DNA from: Pseudomonas vanderleydeniana
GTDB taxonomy: Bacteria; Pseudomonadota; Gammaproteobacteria; Pseudomonadales; Pseudomonadaceae
Direction of reading: 5' to 3'
Length of the DNA: 64,000 nt
Assembly (NCBI RefSeq): GCF_014268755.2
Contig: NZ_CP077093.1
Location: 186,001 to 250,000 of the forward strand
The notes beneath the pieces were generated by a model that was not told the DNA's origin, made no database searches, and was given only the letters and a program-made list of their open reading frames with translations. The translations under genes and the position numbers were made by a program. This document shows, in pieces, positions 16,498 to 32,730 of this stretch (its first letter is position 1; the number at the start of each line of letters is the position of its first letter).

Positions 16498-16937
16498 GAA
16501 GTTCGGCTCCTTTGGTTCGTGAACCGCCACCAGACGTCGCTAAACGAATGAGGGTGGCAGCTGTGCACAGGTTAGCGAACCGGGAACCAAAGAACCGGCA
16601 GACCCGAAGGTCTCCCGTACACAGCCGCCATAGAGCATTCCTTCGGACATGAAACTGCCTGAATGGAGTCTTGGCACCACGACGCTCTGATTCACCCGGG
16701 TCGCTAAACCCGCTCGTTGATTTGGCAACGAGAACCAGAGCCTAAAGGGCGGGCTGACTGATCAACAAGTCAGCCAGAGCCGACGGCATTGTAGGCAAAA
16801 CCAAGCTGAATCAGTAGGTCAGCCGACGAGTTGTGGATAAGTCGCTGCCCATCCATTAACACTTTGAAACCTTCGTTTTCGGCCAGGACTGGCTGGCTGA
16901 GCTACCCTCGTACCTTTACAGCACCGAAATCGTCTCC
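16498..16937. other. Intergenic region with multi-stem RNA element upstream of DUF3077 gene
   Basis: An outer stem GGCAGCTGTG (16556-16565) with CACAGCCGCC (16620-16629), nine of ten pairs, encloses GGTTAGCGAACC, CCGG-N11-CCGG and GACC-CGAA-GGTC hairpins, a junction-like fold. The minus strand also has an open frame at 16540-16728 (starting MPNQRAGLATRVNQ) that I recall seeing repeatedly before DUF3077 genes. Conservation of the RNA could explain that, so it is not called as a gene. A perfect DnaA box lies at 16832-16840. Confidence 0.45.
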
Positions 16938-17342
16938 ATGAACTACTCAGGACTTCTCTGCGCCGCCTTGCTGCTGTCGCTGGCCGGCTGCGAGCAATCG
17001 GTATCTTCGAGCAGTGGGGCTTCTGCAACGACCGCCGAGCCCCGCAAGGGCGGTTTTCGGGCGACCGGCAACGAGCCGGGCTGGGTCGTCGAAGTGGGCA
17101 TGGGCGAAACGCCACCGTTGCATCTGGAGATGAACTACGGCCAACAGAAAACCGACGTCGCCAAGACCGAATCGACCCCGGACGGCTTTTTTGGCAACGC
17201 GGCGGACGGCACCGAAATCCAGGTGCTGATTGACCGCAGCACTTGCACCGACGACATGAGCGGCAGGAAGTTCGAAGCCACCGTGCTGCTCAAGGTCGGG
17301 GATCGGGACTACCGCGGTTGCGGCGAGTCCCAGGTGCGCTAG
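16938..17342 (+). CDS. Hypothetical lipoprotein
   Basis: 134 residues. Lipoprotein signal peptide MNYSGLLCAALLLSLAGC with lipobox LAGC, so C18 would be lipidated. The mature part starts with a Ser/Thr-rich linker and then a compact domain (FRATGNEPGWVVEVG...DDMSGRKFEATVLLKVGDRDYRGCG) resembling COG3650-type envelope proteins. The function is unknown. It ends three bases before the convergent DUF1330 gene. Confidence 0.75.
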   Translation: MNYSGLLCAALLLSLAGCEQSVSSSSGASATTAEPRKGGFRATGNEPGWVVEVGMGETPPLHLEMNYGQQKTDVAKTESTPDGFFGNAADGTEIQVLIDRSTCTDDMSGRKFEATVLLKVGDRDYRGCGESQVR

Positions 17343-17345
17343 CAG

Positions 17346-17648
17346 TCACTCAAGCCCCGGTACCAGCGCAAGAAACCCGCCAGTCGTGGCCTTGAGCCGC
17401 AGCGCTTTGAGCGGCGCGTATTCCGGTGCCTGGTAGAAAGCCCTCGCCTCCTCGAACGTGGGGAAGCGGATGATCACCAGAACAGGCTGCGCCTCGCCCT
17501 CGTCCGGCTCGAGATCGTGATTCATCAGGGTCATGACACCACCATGCCGGTGGACCAATGGCCTGGCCTGCTCACCATATTCGGCCATGAGTTGCGGATC
17601 GGTAATGGTGAAGTTGCCAACCAGGTAGCCGGGCTGTTCGATTGCCAT
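17346..17648 (-). CDS. DUF1330 domain protein
   Basis: 100 residues with the DUF1330 pattern (GYLVGNFTITDPQLMAEYGEQARPLVHRHGG...VIIRFPTFEEARAFYQAPEYAPLKALR), a dimeric alpha/beta-barrel fold of unknown function. It lies 34 bases after the NAD(P)H oxidoreductase on the same strand, probably co-transcribed with it. Confidence 0.85.
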   Translation of the reverse strand: MAIEQPGYLVGNFTITDPQLMAEYGEQARPLVHRHGGVMTLMNHDLEPDEGEAQPVLVIIRFPTFEEARAFYQAPEYAPLKALRLKATTGGFLALVPGLE

Positions 17649-17682
17649 CGCTCTTTCCTCTTCAGTCGTTTTCCCGGCCCGC

Positions 17683-18207
17683 TCAGGCCACGAGCATTTC
17701 GGTGAGTTGTTGCTGGAAGCCTTCGACTTGCTGCGGCGATGCGCCCACCACTTCGTGGAAAACCAGCGGCGGCAGGTAGTTCATGCCAACGTAGAGCGCG
17801 GTGGCCTTCATCGGCGTCAGCACTTCTTCAATCGTGCTTTGCACCAGCCCCTGGTGGGAGAACGTATGGGCGGTGGCGCCGGTCGAGACCACGACCTGCA
17901 TGCTCTTGCCCTGCAGGGCCTGCCCTTGCGGACCGAAAGCCCAACCATAGGTCCAGACCTCGTTCAGGTAGGCCTTGAGCATCGGCGTCAGATTGAACCA
18001 GTGAATCGGGAACAGGAACACGATGCGCTCGGCTGCCTCATAGGCCTTCTGCTCGGCCGCCAGGTCGAAACCGCCCAGGTTCTGGCCGTACAACGATTCC
18101 AGGTTGCGCAGGGTCACCTCGGGAAGCGTCACCGCAGCGTCCTGCAGGGCCTTGATGACGCGTGACTGATCGGGATAAGGGTGGGAAGTGATGACGAGTG
18201 TTTTCAT
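17683..18207 (-). CDS. NAD(P)H-dependent oxidoreductase, flavodoxin-like fold (quinone reductase / KefF type)
   Basis: 174 residues. N-terminal FMN-site start KTLVITSHPYPDQSRV, then the conserved IVFLFPIHWFNLTPMLKAYLNEVWTYGWAFGP segment and VVSTGA(T)AHTF. The family reduces quinones or nitro compounds with NAD(P)H. Divergent from a LysR gene across a 140-bp region with a 9-bp inverted repeat (18245-18276), so probably LysR-controlled. Confidence 0.88.
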   Translation of the reverse strand: MKTLVITSHPYPDQSRVIKALQDAAVTLPEVTLRNLESLYGQNLGGFDLAAEQKAYEAAERIVFLFPIHWFNLTPMLKAYLNEVWTYGWAFGPQGQALQGKSMQVVVSTGATAHTFSHQGLVQSTIEEVLTPMKATALYVGMNYLPPLVFHEVVGASPQQVEGFQQQLTEMLVA

Positions 18208-18244
18208 GACGAGTCGTGTGGTCCATCCAGGTAAGTGATGGGCT

Positions 18245-18276
18245 CATTCTCGTCGTACGCATTCAATACGAGAATG
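18245..18276. promoter_or_regulatory. Inverted repeat between divergent oxidoreductase and LysR genes
   Basis: CATTCTCGT (18245-18253) and ACGAGAATG (18268-18276) are perfect 9-bp arms separated by 14 bp in the shared promoter region. The position suits a LysR-type operator, although the long spacer is atypical for a simple T-N11-A site. Confidence 0.5.
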
Positions 18277-18347
18277 CGTCACTGGGTTTATGATTATGCA
18301 ACTCAAGGTTGCCAATACCGGTAAACCCACACAGGTATCGACCCCCC

Positions 18348-19301
18348 ATGGATTCCTCGCAGCGTGTACGCGCCATTCTGTCCTTCGTTCAGGCGGCCGA
18401 TGCCGGCAGTTTCGCGGGAGCGGCCAGGGCGCTGGGTATCTCCTCGGCGGCGGTGGGCAAGAACATTGCCGGGCTGGAAAAAGCCCTGGGCGTGCGCTTG
18501 ATGAACCGCACGACGCGAACCATGAAACTGACTGAAGAAGGCGAAGCCTTCCTGCACCAGGCCCGGATAGGACTCGAAGCCCTTGACTCGGCCACCCAGG
18601 CAGCCATTGCCCATAGTGCAACGCCCATGGGCAGCGTGCGGATCTCGACCAGCGTCGGTTTCGGGCGTGAGCAACTGACCCCGGTGCTACCCGGCCTGCT
18701 GGAGAAGTACCCGGGCCTGTCGGTGGAAGTGGATTTCGACGATCGTGTCATCGACCTCGTCCAGGATGGCTATGACATCGCCCTGAGGGGAGGACGCATC
18801 CCCGATTCGTCGCTGGTTTCCCGGCCGATTTGTGACTTCAATCTGGTGCTGGTGGCAGCGCCCGCCTATCTCGACCGCCATGGCATCCCGCAAACCCCGG
18901 CCGACCTGGCCCGCCACCAGCTGCTCACCCGGCGTTTCCTTGGCGGTCGTGTCGTACCCTGGGATTTCAGGAACCGTGACGGCAGCATCATCACCCAGGA
19001 CATCGGTTCGGCCGTGATGAAGCTCTCATCCCCGGAAGCGATTGTGGAAGCGTGCGTGGCCGGTGCCGGCATCGCCAACATTGGCGTGCACCATGCCTGG
19101 AAGTACCTGCTGGGCGGCCAGCTCAAGGTGCTGCTGCTGGACGTGCATCACCCCGGCAGCTTCGAGATGACCCTGCAGTATCCGCACCGCGCGCTGGTCG
19201 CGCCGCGTGTGCGGGTCACGGTGGAGTACCTGCTCGAGCGGTTCGCGCAACTCGAGGAGTTGCACGTACCGCTCGCGGCCCTGAAGGACTATCAGGCTTA
19301 G
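18348..19301 (+). CDS. LysR family transcriptional regulator
   Basis: 317 residues. HTH at the N-terminus (RVRAILSFVQAADAGSFAGAARALGISSAAVGKNIAGLEKALGVRLMNRTTR) and a C-terminal effector domain. ATG 18348 gives the usual LysR length; the upstream extension to 18309 is unlikely. Divergent from the flavodoxin-type oxidoreductase, its probable target. The stop overlaps that of the convergent porin gene by three bases (19298-19301). Confidence 0.88.
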   Translation: MDSSQRVRAILSFVQAADAGSFAGAARALGISSAAVGKNIAGLEKALGVRLMNRTTRTMKLTEEGEAFLHQARIGLEALDSATQAAIAHSATPMGSVRISTSVGFGREQLTPVLPGLLEKYPGLSVEVDFDDRVIDLVQDGYDIALRGGRIPDSSLVSRPICDFNLVLVAAPAYLDRHGIPQTPADLARHQLLTRRFLGGRVVPWDFRNRDGSIITQDIGSAVMKLSSPEAIVEACVAGAGIANIGVHHAWKYLLGGQLKVLLLDVHHPGSFEMTLQYPHRALVAPRVRVTVEYLLERFAQLEELHVPLAALKDYQA

Positions 19302-20569
19302 AACGTGGCCTTGACCTGCAGGCCGAAGACCAGTGCGTTATCGATGTCCTTCCCGGAGAAGGCCCCCGGCTCGATGATGTACTGCACATCCGGGCGCAGG
19401 ATCAGCCACGGGGTGGCCTGGTAGCCGTAGCTCAGCTCGATCAACCGCTCGGCGTTGTCGATGTTGGGGAACGGCTGGCCGGCATTGAATGCCGCGTCTT
19501 CCAGCAGGTCGCGGCTGCGCGGGTTGGGCACGGCACGACCATAGCCCAGGGCCACGGTATCGCGCGGGCGACCTTCGAACGGCTTGTACAGCACCACGCC
19601 GGCGCCATACCACTTGGTGAACGGCGAAGCCGCCTCGCTCGACGCCGAGTACTGACCGAAGACATGCAGGCTGCGGCCTGGCGATCCGGCATCGTTCCAC
19701 ACCGCCTGCTCGGCCAGCAGGTAATGGCCGCTGCGGCCGGACACTTCCTTGCTGCTGCCGATGCGCTTCACGTCGGAGCTGTCGTAGTAGTAACCGAGCT
19801 TGTACTCACCCGGCAGTTCGCCCTGCGGCTTGTACACCAGCTCCACCGGCAGCACGGTACCGGTCGTGTGCTTGGGCCCCAGGTGCCAGGCACGGCTGGA
19901 GTTGCCGTTGCTTTGCGGGTCGACGTTGAACGCCGCCACGCGCAGTTGCCAGGACCGCGACAGGTCGTACTTCACCCGCGCGCCCAGGTGGGCGTTGGGG
20001 TAGTTGGTCCAGCCGCTGCCACCGGACATGTTCAGCGGGTGGCCGCAGAAGCCGGCGTTCATGAAGTTGCACAGGATGCCGCTGTCCAGGCCGCCGAGGT
20101 CGTTGCCCATGGCCATGTAGCCGAGCTTGACGTTGAGCGCCGGGGTGAACAGGGTGCGCTCGTAGCTGAGCTCCGTGAGACGGGTGTACAGGCCACCGTA
20201 GTTTTCCTGGATCGGCAGGCGGTTACCGACCAGATCTTCCGAAGCGCTGTTGCCGCGACGGTCGTTGATGGTCAACTGGACCCTGCCGCCATTTTCCCAA
20301 CCGTACAGTTTCGACAGGTCGAACTGCACGCCGAGCTTGATGTTCTGCGAGTAGCGCGTCGAGCGACGCAGGCCACCGTTGGCGTTGTAGGCGGTTTCGC
20401 CGGTGTAGTCACCGGTGAACCTGACGCCATCTTCCTCGAGTTGGTGGCGCAGGCCGCCCCAGTCACCGGTCATGGCGCCGCTGTACAGCGGTTCACCATC
20501 GGCCATGGCAGTGCTACTGGCCAGTGCCAGCAGCAGGGCAGTCGGGGCGTGTCTAATTGGGAGGGGCAT
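19298..20569 (-). CDS. oprB: Carbohydrate porin, OprB family
   Basis: 423-residue outer-membrane porin. Start 20569 opens a typical signal peptide (RHAPTALLLALASSTAMA, cleavage near residue 23). The mature protein begins with SGAMTGDWGG, the OprB-type entry, and ends with VFGLQVKATF, a terminal aromatic residue as expected for a beta-barrel. OprB proteins pass glucose and other sugars. No sugar ABC transporter is adjacent. About 420 bp upstream separate it from glmS; the frame to 20659 has no signal-like start. Confidence 0.85.
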   Translation of the reverse strand: MPLPIRHAPTALLLALASSTAMADGEPLYSGAMTGDWGGLRHQLEEDGVRFTGDYTGETAYNANGGLRRSTRYSQNIKLGVQFDLSKLYGWENGGRVQLTINDRRGNSASEDLVGNRLPIQENYGGLYTRLTELSYERTLFTPALNVKLGYMAMGNDLGGLDSGILCNFMNAGFCGHPLNMSGGSGWTNYPNAHLGARVKYDLSRSWQLRVAAFNVDPQSNGNSSRAWHLGPKHTTGTVLPVELVYKPQGELPGEYKLGYYYDSSDVKRIGSSKEVSGRSGHYLLAEQAVWNDAGSPGRSLHVFGQYSASSEAASPFTKWYGAGVVLYKPFEGRPRDTVALGYGRAVPNPRSRDLLEDAAFNAGQPFPNIDNAERLIELSYGYQATPWLILRPDVQYIIEPGAFSGKDIDNALVFGLQVKATF

Positions 20570-20988
20570 TGCGGTATCTCGGATTGGATTCAAAGCAGTG
20601 AACGGGCTGCCCTGCCAGCCACTGGCAGGCGCAAGGCGGCGCAGTTTATGCCCGTGCAAATTGAATTAACAGGTTCGTACATTTTCAGAAGCGCCTGTTG
20701 TCCAAAGGATCAACCCGCGAAAAGTTCGGATAAAACATTGAATCAGGTGGGAAATTCCTGAAAAAGTTTCATTTGCGCTGATTCAGGATGGTCAGGTTTT
20801 CCGACGAAAGTATGATCGCGTCGTGGATAAAGGCGCCCCGGGCGTGCGGCGAAACATGAACGAAGCGTCATCTCGTTTGAATGCGTAACCGCATCTGGCG
20901 AGATACGAACAGGGGACAGGACAGGTGGCCGGAGAGCAAACCTCTCCGGCTCCTGCGACAGCGTTGATTCTCTAAAGCGACAGCCTTC
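20570..20988. other. Intergenic region between oprB and glmS
   Basis: About 420 bp with no credible ORF. It holds the oprB upstream region (AT-rich 20660-20770) and, near glmS, a perfect 9-bp hairpin GCCGGAGAG-CAAAC-CTCTCCGGC at 20928-20950. That hairpin is 39 bases beyond the glmS stop on the minus strand and lacks a T-run, so it is a weak terminator or RNA-stability element. Confidence 0.5.
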
Positions 20989-22824
<1,836 letters not shown>

Positions 22825-22835
22825 GCTCTTCTCTC

Positions 22836-23603
22836 CTAGCTGACGGCCGCGCAGATCAAATGAATGCCGCGGGCCTGAATCTGTTCGCGTGCCTCCTGGG
22901 GCAAGCGTTCATCGGTAATAAGGGTGTGGAAGCTGCCCCAGGGCAGCTCCAGGTTGGGAATGCGCCGTCCGATCTTGTCGGACTCGACCATGACCACCAC
23001 TTCACGGGCCACCTCAGCCATCACCCGGCTCAGGCCGAGCAATTCGTTGAAGGTGGTGGTACCCCGCTCCAGGTCGATGCCGTCGGCACCGATGAACAAC
23101 TGGTCGAAGTCGTAGGAACGCAGGACCTGCTCGGCGACCTGGCCCTGGAAGGACTCGGAGTGCGGATCCCAGGTGCCACCTGTCATCAGCAGCACCGGTT
23201 CGTGTTCCAGTTCGCTGAGGGCGCGGGCGACATTCAGCGAATTGGTCATCACCACCAGGCCGGGTTGCAGGCCCAGCTCGGGGATCATCGCGGCAGTGGT
23301 GCTGCCACTGTCGATAATGATCCGTGCGTGTTCGCGCAGGCGGCCGACCGCAGCCCGGGCGATGGCCTGCTTGTACTTCGAGACCGAGTGACCGAGGTCG
23401 CTGACCAGTTCCTGGGGCATGCTGATCGCGCCACCATAACGGCGCAGCAGCAGGCCGTTGCTTTCGAGTGCGGCCAGATCCTTGCGAACCGTAACCTCGG
23501 AAGTTTCGAAGCGCCTGGCCAGCTCGTCCACGCTCACCTCGCCCTGTTCATTGAGCAAGGCAAGAATGCTGTGGCGACGTTGCGGGGTGTTACGTTTCGA
23601 CAT
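22836..23603 (-). CDS. glmR: DeoR family regulator GlmR, upstream of glmS
   Basis: 255 residues. N-terminal DeoR HTH ([39 protein letters not shown]) and a sugar-phosphate-sensing C-terminal domain ([12 protein letters not shown]...[15 protein letters not shown]). Only 11 bases separate it from glmS, so the pair is one operon. In pseudomonads this regulator sits between glmU and glmS and links expression to amino-sugar phosphate; that role is from family knowledge. Confidence 0.88.
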   Translation of the reverse strand: MSKRNTPQRRHSILALLNEQGEVSVDELARRFETSEVTVRKDLAALESNGLLLRRYGGAISMPQELVSDLGHSVSKYKQAIARAAVGRLREHARIIIDSGSTTAAMIPELGLQPGLVVMTNSLNVARALSELEHEPVLLMTGGTWDPHSESFQGQVAEQVLRSYDFDQLFIGADGIDLERGTTTFNELLGLSRVMAEVAREVVVMVESDKIGRRIPNLELPWGSFHTLITDERLPQEAREQIQARGIHLICAAVS

Positions 23604-23974
23604 GACTGGTTAAGTTTCGATTCGAAAGATAATGATGGCAATAAAAACCTGAAATCGAAACTTCGTCAAGTGAAAGGTTGTCAACGAATGGGCTGTGGGT
23701 AACTTTTCCACTGCTGCCAACCGGCTCTCCAATCCGCCCCTGTGGGAGACTCTATGGTTGTGGGCAAGACTTGAGGGCCTGTTCGCGGGCAAGCCACGCT
23801 CCTACAGAGGGGCGCGGTCCTCCGAGCCTGGCGCGGTCATTGTGGGAGAAGGCCGGGCGGCGCTCCCACAAGGGAAGTTATCCACACGCCAGGACAAGGA
23901 GTTTACCCACAAACACAGAGGGCTACCCACGGTAGCCCTCTCTTTCCACAACCTCGGAAACGCTTGTGGATAAT
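23604..23974. other. glmU-glmR intergenic region with REP fragment, hairpin and two DnaA boxes
   Basis: About 370 bp without a credible gene. TTCGCGGGCAAGCCACGCTCC at 23782-23802 is a REP-type unit like that at 51112; GTGGGAG and CTCCCAC pieces flank it. Perfect DnaA boxes lie at 23878-23886 and 23965-23973. A glmU terminator hairpin is at 23917-23941. Confidence 0.6.
23917..23941 (-). terminator. Hairpin downstream of glmU
   Basis: Perfect 11-bp stem AGAGGGCTACC/GGTAGCCCTCT with a 3-nt loop, 33 bases beyond the glmU stop. On the minus strand it is followed by GTGTTTGT, a weak T-run. Confidence 0.6.
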
Positions 23975-25342
23975 TCAGCTCTTCTTGATCTTCACCGGCC
24001 GTTTCCAGCCGTCGATATTGCGCTGGCGCGCACGGGCCACTCCCAGTTGGCCTGCCTCGACGTTCTGGTTGATGGTCGAACCCGCCGCCGTGGTCGCGCC
24101 ATTGGAGATATCCACAGGGGCAACCAGGGAGTTGTTGGTCCCGATGAACACATCGTCACCCAGCACGGTCTTGTGCTTGTTGGCACCATCGTAGTTGCAG
24201 GTGATGGTACCGGCACCGATGTTGGTCCGCTCCCCGATCTCGGCATCGCCCAGGTAGGCCAGGTGGCCGGCCTTGGTGTCGTTGCCCAGCACGGCGTTCT
24301 TCAGCTCGACAAAGTTACCCACATGGGCACGCTCGCCCAGCACACTGCCCGGCCGCAGGCGGGCGAATGGCCCGGCATCGCTGCCCTCGCCCATGATCGC
24401 GCCGTCGAGGTGGGTGTTGGCCTTGAGGACCACGCCCTTGCGCAGGGTGCTGTCCTTGATCACGCAGTTCGGGCCGATCACCACGTCGTCTTCGATCACC
24501 ACGTTCCCCTCAAGGATCACGTTGATATCGATCAGCACGTCACGCCCCACGGTGACCTCGCCACGCACGTCGAAGCGAGCCGGATCACGCAGGGTCACGC
24601 CCTGGGCCATCAGGCGCAGGGCCGCACGCTTCTGGTAGTGGCGCTCGAGCTCGGCCAGTTGCCGGCGGTCGTTGGCGCCCTGCACTTCCATCGCATCGTG
24701 GGGTTGTTCGGTTTCCACCACCAGGCCGTCGGCGACCGCCATGGCGATCACGTCGGTCAGGTAGTACTCGCCCTGGGCGTTGTTGTTCGACAGGCGGCTC
24801 ATCCAGTCACCCAGGCGCTGGGCCGGCAGTGCGAGGATGCCGGTGTTGCCTTCGGTGATGGCGCGTTGTGCTTCGTTGGCGTCCTTCTGCTCGACGATCG
24901 CACAGGCCTTGCCCTCGGCGTTACGCACGATACGGCCATAGCCGGTCGGATCGGCCAGCTCGACGGTCAGCAGGGCCACCTGCTCAGGGGTGGCGTGCTG
25001 CAGCAGGCGCTGCAGGGTTTCCACTTCGATCAGCGGCACGTCACCGTAGAGCACCAGCACGGTGTCGGCGGTGATGAAGGGAACAGCCTGGGCCACGGCA
25101 TGACCGGTGCCCAGTTGCTTGTCCTGCAGGACGAAATTCAGGTCGTCGGCTGCCAGTCGTTCACGCACCTGGTCCGCACCGTGGCCGATCACCACGTGAA
25201 TGCGCTGTGGATTCAATTGGCGGGCGCTGTGGATAACATGTCCAAGCATCGAATTGCCGGCGACCGGATGAAGTACCTTCGGCAACGCCGAACGCATGCG
25301 GGTGCCTTGGCCTGCAGCAAGGATAACGATTTCGAGAGACAT
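23975..25342 (-). CDS. glmU: Bifunctional GlmU: GlcN-1-P acetyltransferase / UDP-GlcNAc pyrophosphorylase
   Basis: 455 residues. The N-terminal pyrophosphorylase has [19 protein letters not shown] (~8-26). The C-terminal left-handed beta-helix has hexapeptide repeats ([22 protein letters not shown]...[18 protein letters not shown]) and the acetyl-CoA-binding end. It performs the last two steps to UDP-GlcNAc, working with GlmS encoded 1.1 kb further on. An internal DnaA box lies at 25228-25236. Confidence 0.97.
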   Translation of the reverse strand: MSLEIVILAAGQGTRMRSALPKVLHPVAGNSMLGHVIHSARQLNPQRIHVVIGHGADQVRERLAADDLNFVLQDKQLGTGHAVAQAVPFITADTVLVLYGDVPLIEVETLQRLLQHATPEQVALLTVELADPTGYGRIVRNAEGKACAIVEQKDANEAQRAITEGNTGILALPAQRLGDWMSRLSNNNAQGEYYLTDVIAMAVADGLVVETEQPHDAMEVQGANDRRQLAELERHYQKRAALRLMAQGVTLRDPARFDVRGEVTVGRDVLIDINVILEGNVVIEDDVVIGPNCVIKDSTLRKGVVLKANTHLDGAIMGEGSDAGPFARLRPGSVLGERAHVGNFVELKNAVLGNDTKAGHLAYLGDAEIGERTNIGAGTITCNYDGANKHKTVLGDDVFIGTNNSLVAPVDISNGATTAAGSTINQNVEAGQLGVARARQRNIDGWKRPVKIKKS

Positions 25343-25402
25343 GACTGGCTACCAATCCTGGGTGGTCAGCGGGTGTGACCAGGTGATGAATATCGGAAAA
25401 GA

Positions 25403-25430
25403 AAAAAGGGTAGCCGAGGCTACCCTTTTT
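25403..25430 (-). terminator. Terminator of the atp operon
   Basis: AAAAAGGGTAGCC and GGCTACCCTTTTT form a long stem followed on the minus strand by TTTTTTCTTTT, 26 bases beyond the atpC stop. The plus-strand side also ends in T residues, so it may work in both directions. Confidence 0.88.
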
Positions 25431-25455
25431 AATCAATCGCGCAACAAGCGGTGGC

Positions 25456-25881
25456 TTAGCCGCCGAACTTCTTGCGGATCTGCTGGACGGTACGCAGCTG
25501 AGCTGCGGCCTCGGCCAGACGTGCAGCAGCGGAACCGTAGTCGAAGTCCGCGCCTTTTTCATTCAGGGCCTTCTCGGCAGCCTTGACGGCTTCCTGAGCG
25601 GAGGCTTCGTCCAGGTCGGCAGCACGTTGCACGGTGTCGGCAAGAACCTTGACCATGTTCGGCTGAACCTCGAGGAAACCACCGGAGATGTAGAACACCT
25701 CGGCTTCCCCGCCCTGCTTGATCAAGCGGATCGGACCCGGCTTGAGATTGGTGATTAGCGGTGCGTGGCCCAGGGCAATACCCAGGTCACCCAGTGCACC
25801 GTGTGCAATCACCATCTCGACCAGTCCGGAGAAAATTTCCCCTTCCGCACTGACGATATCGCAATGGACTGTCATAGCCAT
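25456..25881 (-). CDS. atpC: ATP synthase F1 epsilon subunit
   Basis: 141 residues. N-terminal beta-sandwich ([32 protein letters not shown]) and a C-terminal helical hairpin ending KKFGG. It is part of the central stalk, couples rotation and inhibits ATP hydrolysis. Last gene of the operon; the terminator follows at once. Confidence 0.96.
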   Translation of the reverse strand: MAMTVHCDIVSAEGEIFSGLVEMVIAHGALGDLGIALGHAPLITNLKPGPIRLIKQGGEAEVFYISGGFLEVQPNMVKVLADTVQRAADLDEASAQEAVKAAEKALNEKGADFDYGSAAARLAEAAAQLRTVQQIRKKFGG

Positions 25882-25926
25882 CTGATTGCCTCAACCTAAA
25901 TTAGCGCCCGTTGCCGGGCGCCGGGA

Positions 25927-27330
<1,404 letters not shown>

Positions 27331-28191
27331 TTAAACCGCGGCAGCGCCGCCGACGATTTCCGAGATCTCTTGGGTGATCGCAGCCTGACGCGCCTTGTTG
27401 TAGATCAGCTGCAAGTCGCTGATCAGATCACCGGCGTTGTCGGTAGCGTTCTTCATCGCGATCATCCGCGCCGCTTGTTCAGCAGCGTTGTTCTCGACCA
27501 CCGCCTGGTACACCTGCGACTCCACGTAGCGCACCATCAGGCCGTCAAGCAGCTCTTTGGCGTCCGGTTCGTACAGATAGTCCCAGTGATGCTTGAGATC
27601 CTGATCCGGGGTTGCCACCAGTGGAATCAACTGCTCCACGGTAGGCTGCTGGGTCATGGTGTTGATGAACTTGTTGGATACCACGGACAGGCGGTCGATA
27701 CGGCCGTCCAGGTAGGCATCCAGCATCACCTTCACGCTGCCGATCAGGTCATTGATCGACGGCTCTTCACCCAGGTGGCTGATAGCTGCAACGACGTTAC
27801 CGCCGAAGTTGCGGAAAAAGGCCGCACCCTTGCTACCCACGACACACAGATCGATCTCGACGCCTTTTTCGCGGTTTACCGCCATGTCCTTGACCAGGGC
27901 CTTGAACAGGTTGGTGTTCAAGCCGCCGCACAGACCACGGTCACTGCTCACCACGACGTAACCGACGCGCTTGATGTCGCGGTCGATCATGAACGGGTGG
28001 CGGTATTCCGGGTTGGCGTTGGCCAGATGCCCAATTACCTGGCGGATACGCTCCGCATAAGGACGGCTAGCAGCCATGCGCATTTGTGCCTTGCGCATTT
28101 TGCTGACCGCCACTTTTTCCATGGCGCTGGTAATTTTTTGCGTGCTTTTGATGCTCGCAATCTTACTGCGAATCTCTTTTGCGCCTGCCAT
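27331..28191 (-). CDS. atpG: ATP synthase F1 gamma subunit
   Basis: 286 residues. N-terminal helix [36 protein letters not shown] and C-terminal [15 protein letters not shown] form the rotor shaft; [11 protein letters not shown] is the conserved gamma segment. It sits between atpA and atpD in the standard order. Confidence 0.97.
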   Translation of the reverse strand: MAGAKEIRSKIASIKSTQKITSAMEKVAVSKMRKAQMRMAASRPYAERIRQVIGHLANANPEYRHPFMIDRDIKRVGYVVVSSDRGLCGGLNTNLFKALVKDMAVNREKGVEIDLCVVGSKGAAFFRNFGGNVVAAISHLGEEPSINDLIGSVKVMLDAYLDGRIDRLSVVSNKFINTMTQQPTVEQLIPLVATPDQDLKHHWDYLYEPDAKELLDGLMVRYVESQVYQAVVENNAAEQAARMIAMKNATDNAGDLISDLQLIYNKARQAAITQEISEIVGGAAAV

Positions 28192-28241
28192 GTAACACCT
28201 ATCAGGTTAGCAAGCGGGAGCCTTGCGGCTCCCGCTGCGGC

Positions 28242-29786
<1,545 letters not shown>

Positions 29787-29807
29787 TGCTCTGCTGCCCC
29801 TTCAAAC

Positions 29808-30344
29808 TCAAGATTTCAATGCTTCGGCCAGTTTCGCGAGTTTGCCGCGAACTGAGCCATCGATAACCAGGTCGCCGGCGCGAATGACAACACCCCCGAT
29901 GAGGGATGCATCTTCCGCAACTTGCAGGCGCACTTCCCGGTCGAGTCGTGCACTGAGAACCTTGGCGAGTTTGTCTTGCTGTTCTTGGTTCAATGCAAAA
30001 GCACTGGTGACTTCCACGTCTACCGACTTCTCCCGCTCGGCCTTGTACAGGTCGAACAGGGCGGAGATCTCCGGCAGAAGCTGGAGACGGTCGTTTTCGG
30101 CAACGACGTGGATGAAATTCTGTGCCTTGGCATCGAACTTGTCGCCGCACACGTCGATAAACGCGGCGGCCTTGTTTGCGCTCGTCAGTCGCGGGGCCTT
30201 GAGCACGCGCTGCATGGTGTCGTCTTGCGACACCGCTGCTGCCAGGCCGAGCATGGCTGACCAATTGGCCAGTTGCTGGTGGGCCTGAGCGTGCTCGAAG
30301 GCCGCCTTAGCGTAAGGTCGGGCCAACGTGGTCAGTTCTGCCAT
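29808..30344 (-). CDS. atpH: ATP synthase F1 delta subunit
   Basis: 178 residues. [26 protein letters not shown] is the conserved N-terminal helical domain, and the C-terminal [32 protein letters not shown] is the family signature. It links F1 to the peripheral b-subunit stalk. Gap to atpA is 21 bases. Confidence 0.96.
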   Translation of the reverse strand: MAELTTLARPYAKAAFEHAQAHQQLANWSAMLGLAAAVSQDDTMQRVLKAPRLTSANKAAAFIDVCGDKFDAKAQNFIHVVAENDRLQLLPEISALFDLYKAEREKSVDVEVTSAFALNQEQQDKLAKVLSARLDREVRLQVAEDASLIGGVVIRAGDLVIDGSVRGKLAKLAEALKS

Positions 30345-30356
30345 GATCGCCCTCGC

Positions 30357-30827
30357 TTAAATTTCAGCAGCCAGTTTGTTAACCAGCTCCGCGTGCGCGT
30401 TTTGATCGATTGTGGCGCCCAGGATCTTCTCGGCACCACCGACGGCCAGGCTACCCAGTTGGGCGCGCAGCGCGTCTTTGACGCTGTTCAGTTCCTGCTC
30501 GATCTCGGCCTGAGCCGAAGCCTTCACGCGCTCAGCTTCGACGCGGGCTTTTTCAACAGCCTCTTCGACGATCTGATTGCTACGTTTCTTGGCTTGCTCA
30601 ATGATCTCGGCTGCCTGTGCTTTCGCTTCGCGCAGTTGGTTGCCCGCTTTCTCTTGGGCCAACTCCAGGTCGCGAGCTGCACGGGTGGCAGCGTCCAATC
30701 CATCCGCGATCTTCTTCTGACGTTCGTGCAGCGCCGTGATGACCGGAGGCCACACGAACTTCATGCAAAACAGTACAAAAATGAAGAACGCAACGGACTG
30801 GCCAATCAGGGTTGCATTAATGTTCAC
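30357..30827 (-). CDS. atpF: ATP synthase Fo subunit b
   Basis: 156 residues. An N-terminal membrane helix ([29 protein letters not shown]) is followed by a long charged coiled-coil stalk rich in Ala, Glu, Lys and Arg. It forms the peripheral stator with AtpH. Only 12 bases separate it from atpH. Confidence 0.96.
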   Translation of the reverse strand: MNINATLIGQSVAFFIFVLFCMKFVWPPVITALHERQKKIADGLDAATRAARDLELAQEKAGNQLREAKAQAAEIIEQAKKRSNQIVEEAVEKARVEAERVKASAQAEIEQELNSVKDALRAQLGSLAVGGAEKILGATIDQNAHAELVNKLAAEI

Positions 30828-30879
30828 GCCAACACCTCGCTCGTTCGTTGTCCATCAATCAACTCGAAAATTCGAGTGA

Positions 30880-32582
<1,703 letters not shown>

Positions 32583-32659
32583 CACTTGCGCTCCTCAAGG
32601 GTCGGCCGCCACAAATCAATAACTTGGCATAAATTGTGCCGACAAAATGCGCGCAGAGT

Positions 32660-32681
32660 ATAGGGGCGGTTCAGCCCCTAT
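32660..32681. terminator. Hairpin between parB and atpI
   Basis: ATAGGGGC (32660-32667) and GCCCCTAT (32674-32681) form a perfect 8-bp stem with a 6-nt loop, 50 bases beyond the atpI-proximal end of parB's neighbour. There is no strong T-run, so it is a weak or factor-dependent terminator, or a leader structure for the atp operon. Confidence 0.35.
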
Positions 32682-32730
32682 TCAACTGCCGGGTAGTCTT
32701 TTCCGACTGCGCGCTACATGAGGAAATGTT

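Noticed and set aside
22825..22990. glmS ribozyme upstream of glmS
   Set aside because: Only 11 bases separate glmR and glmS and no ribozyme-like sequence is visible; that ribozyme belongs to Gram-positive bacteria.
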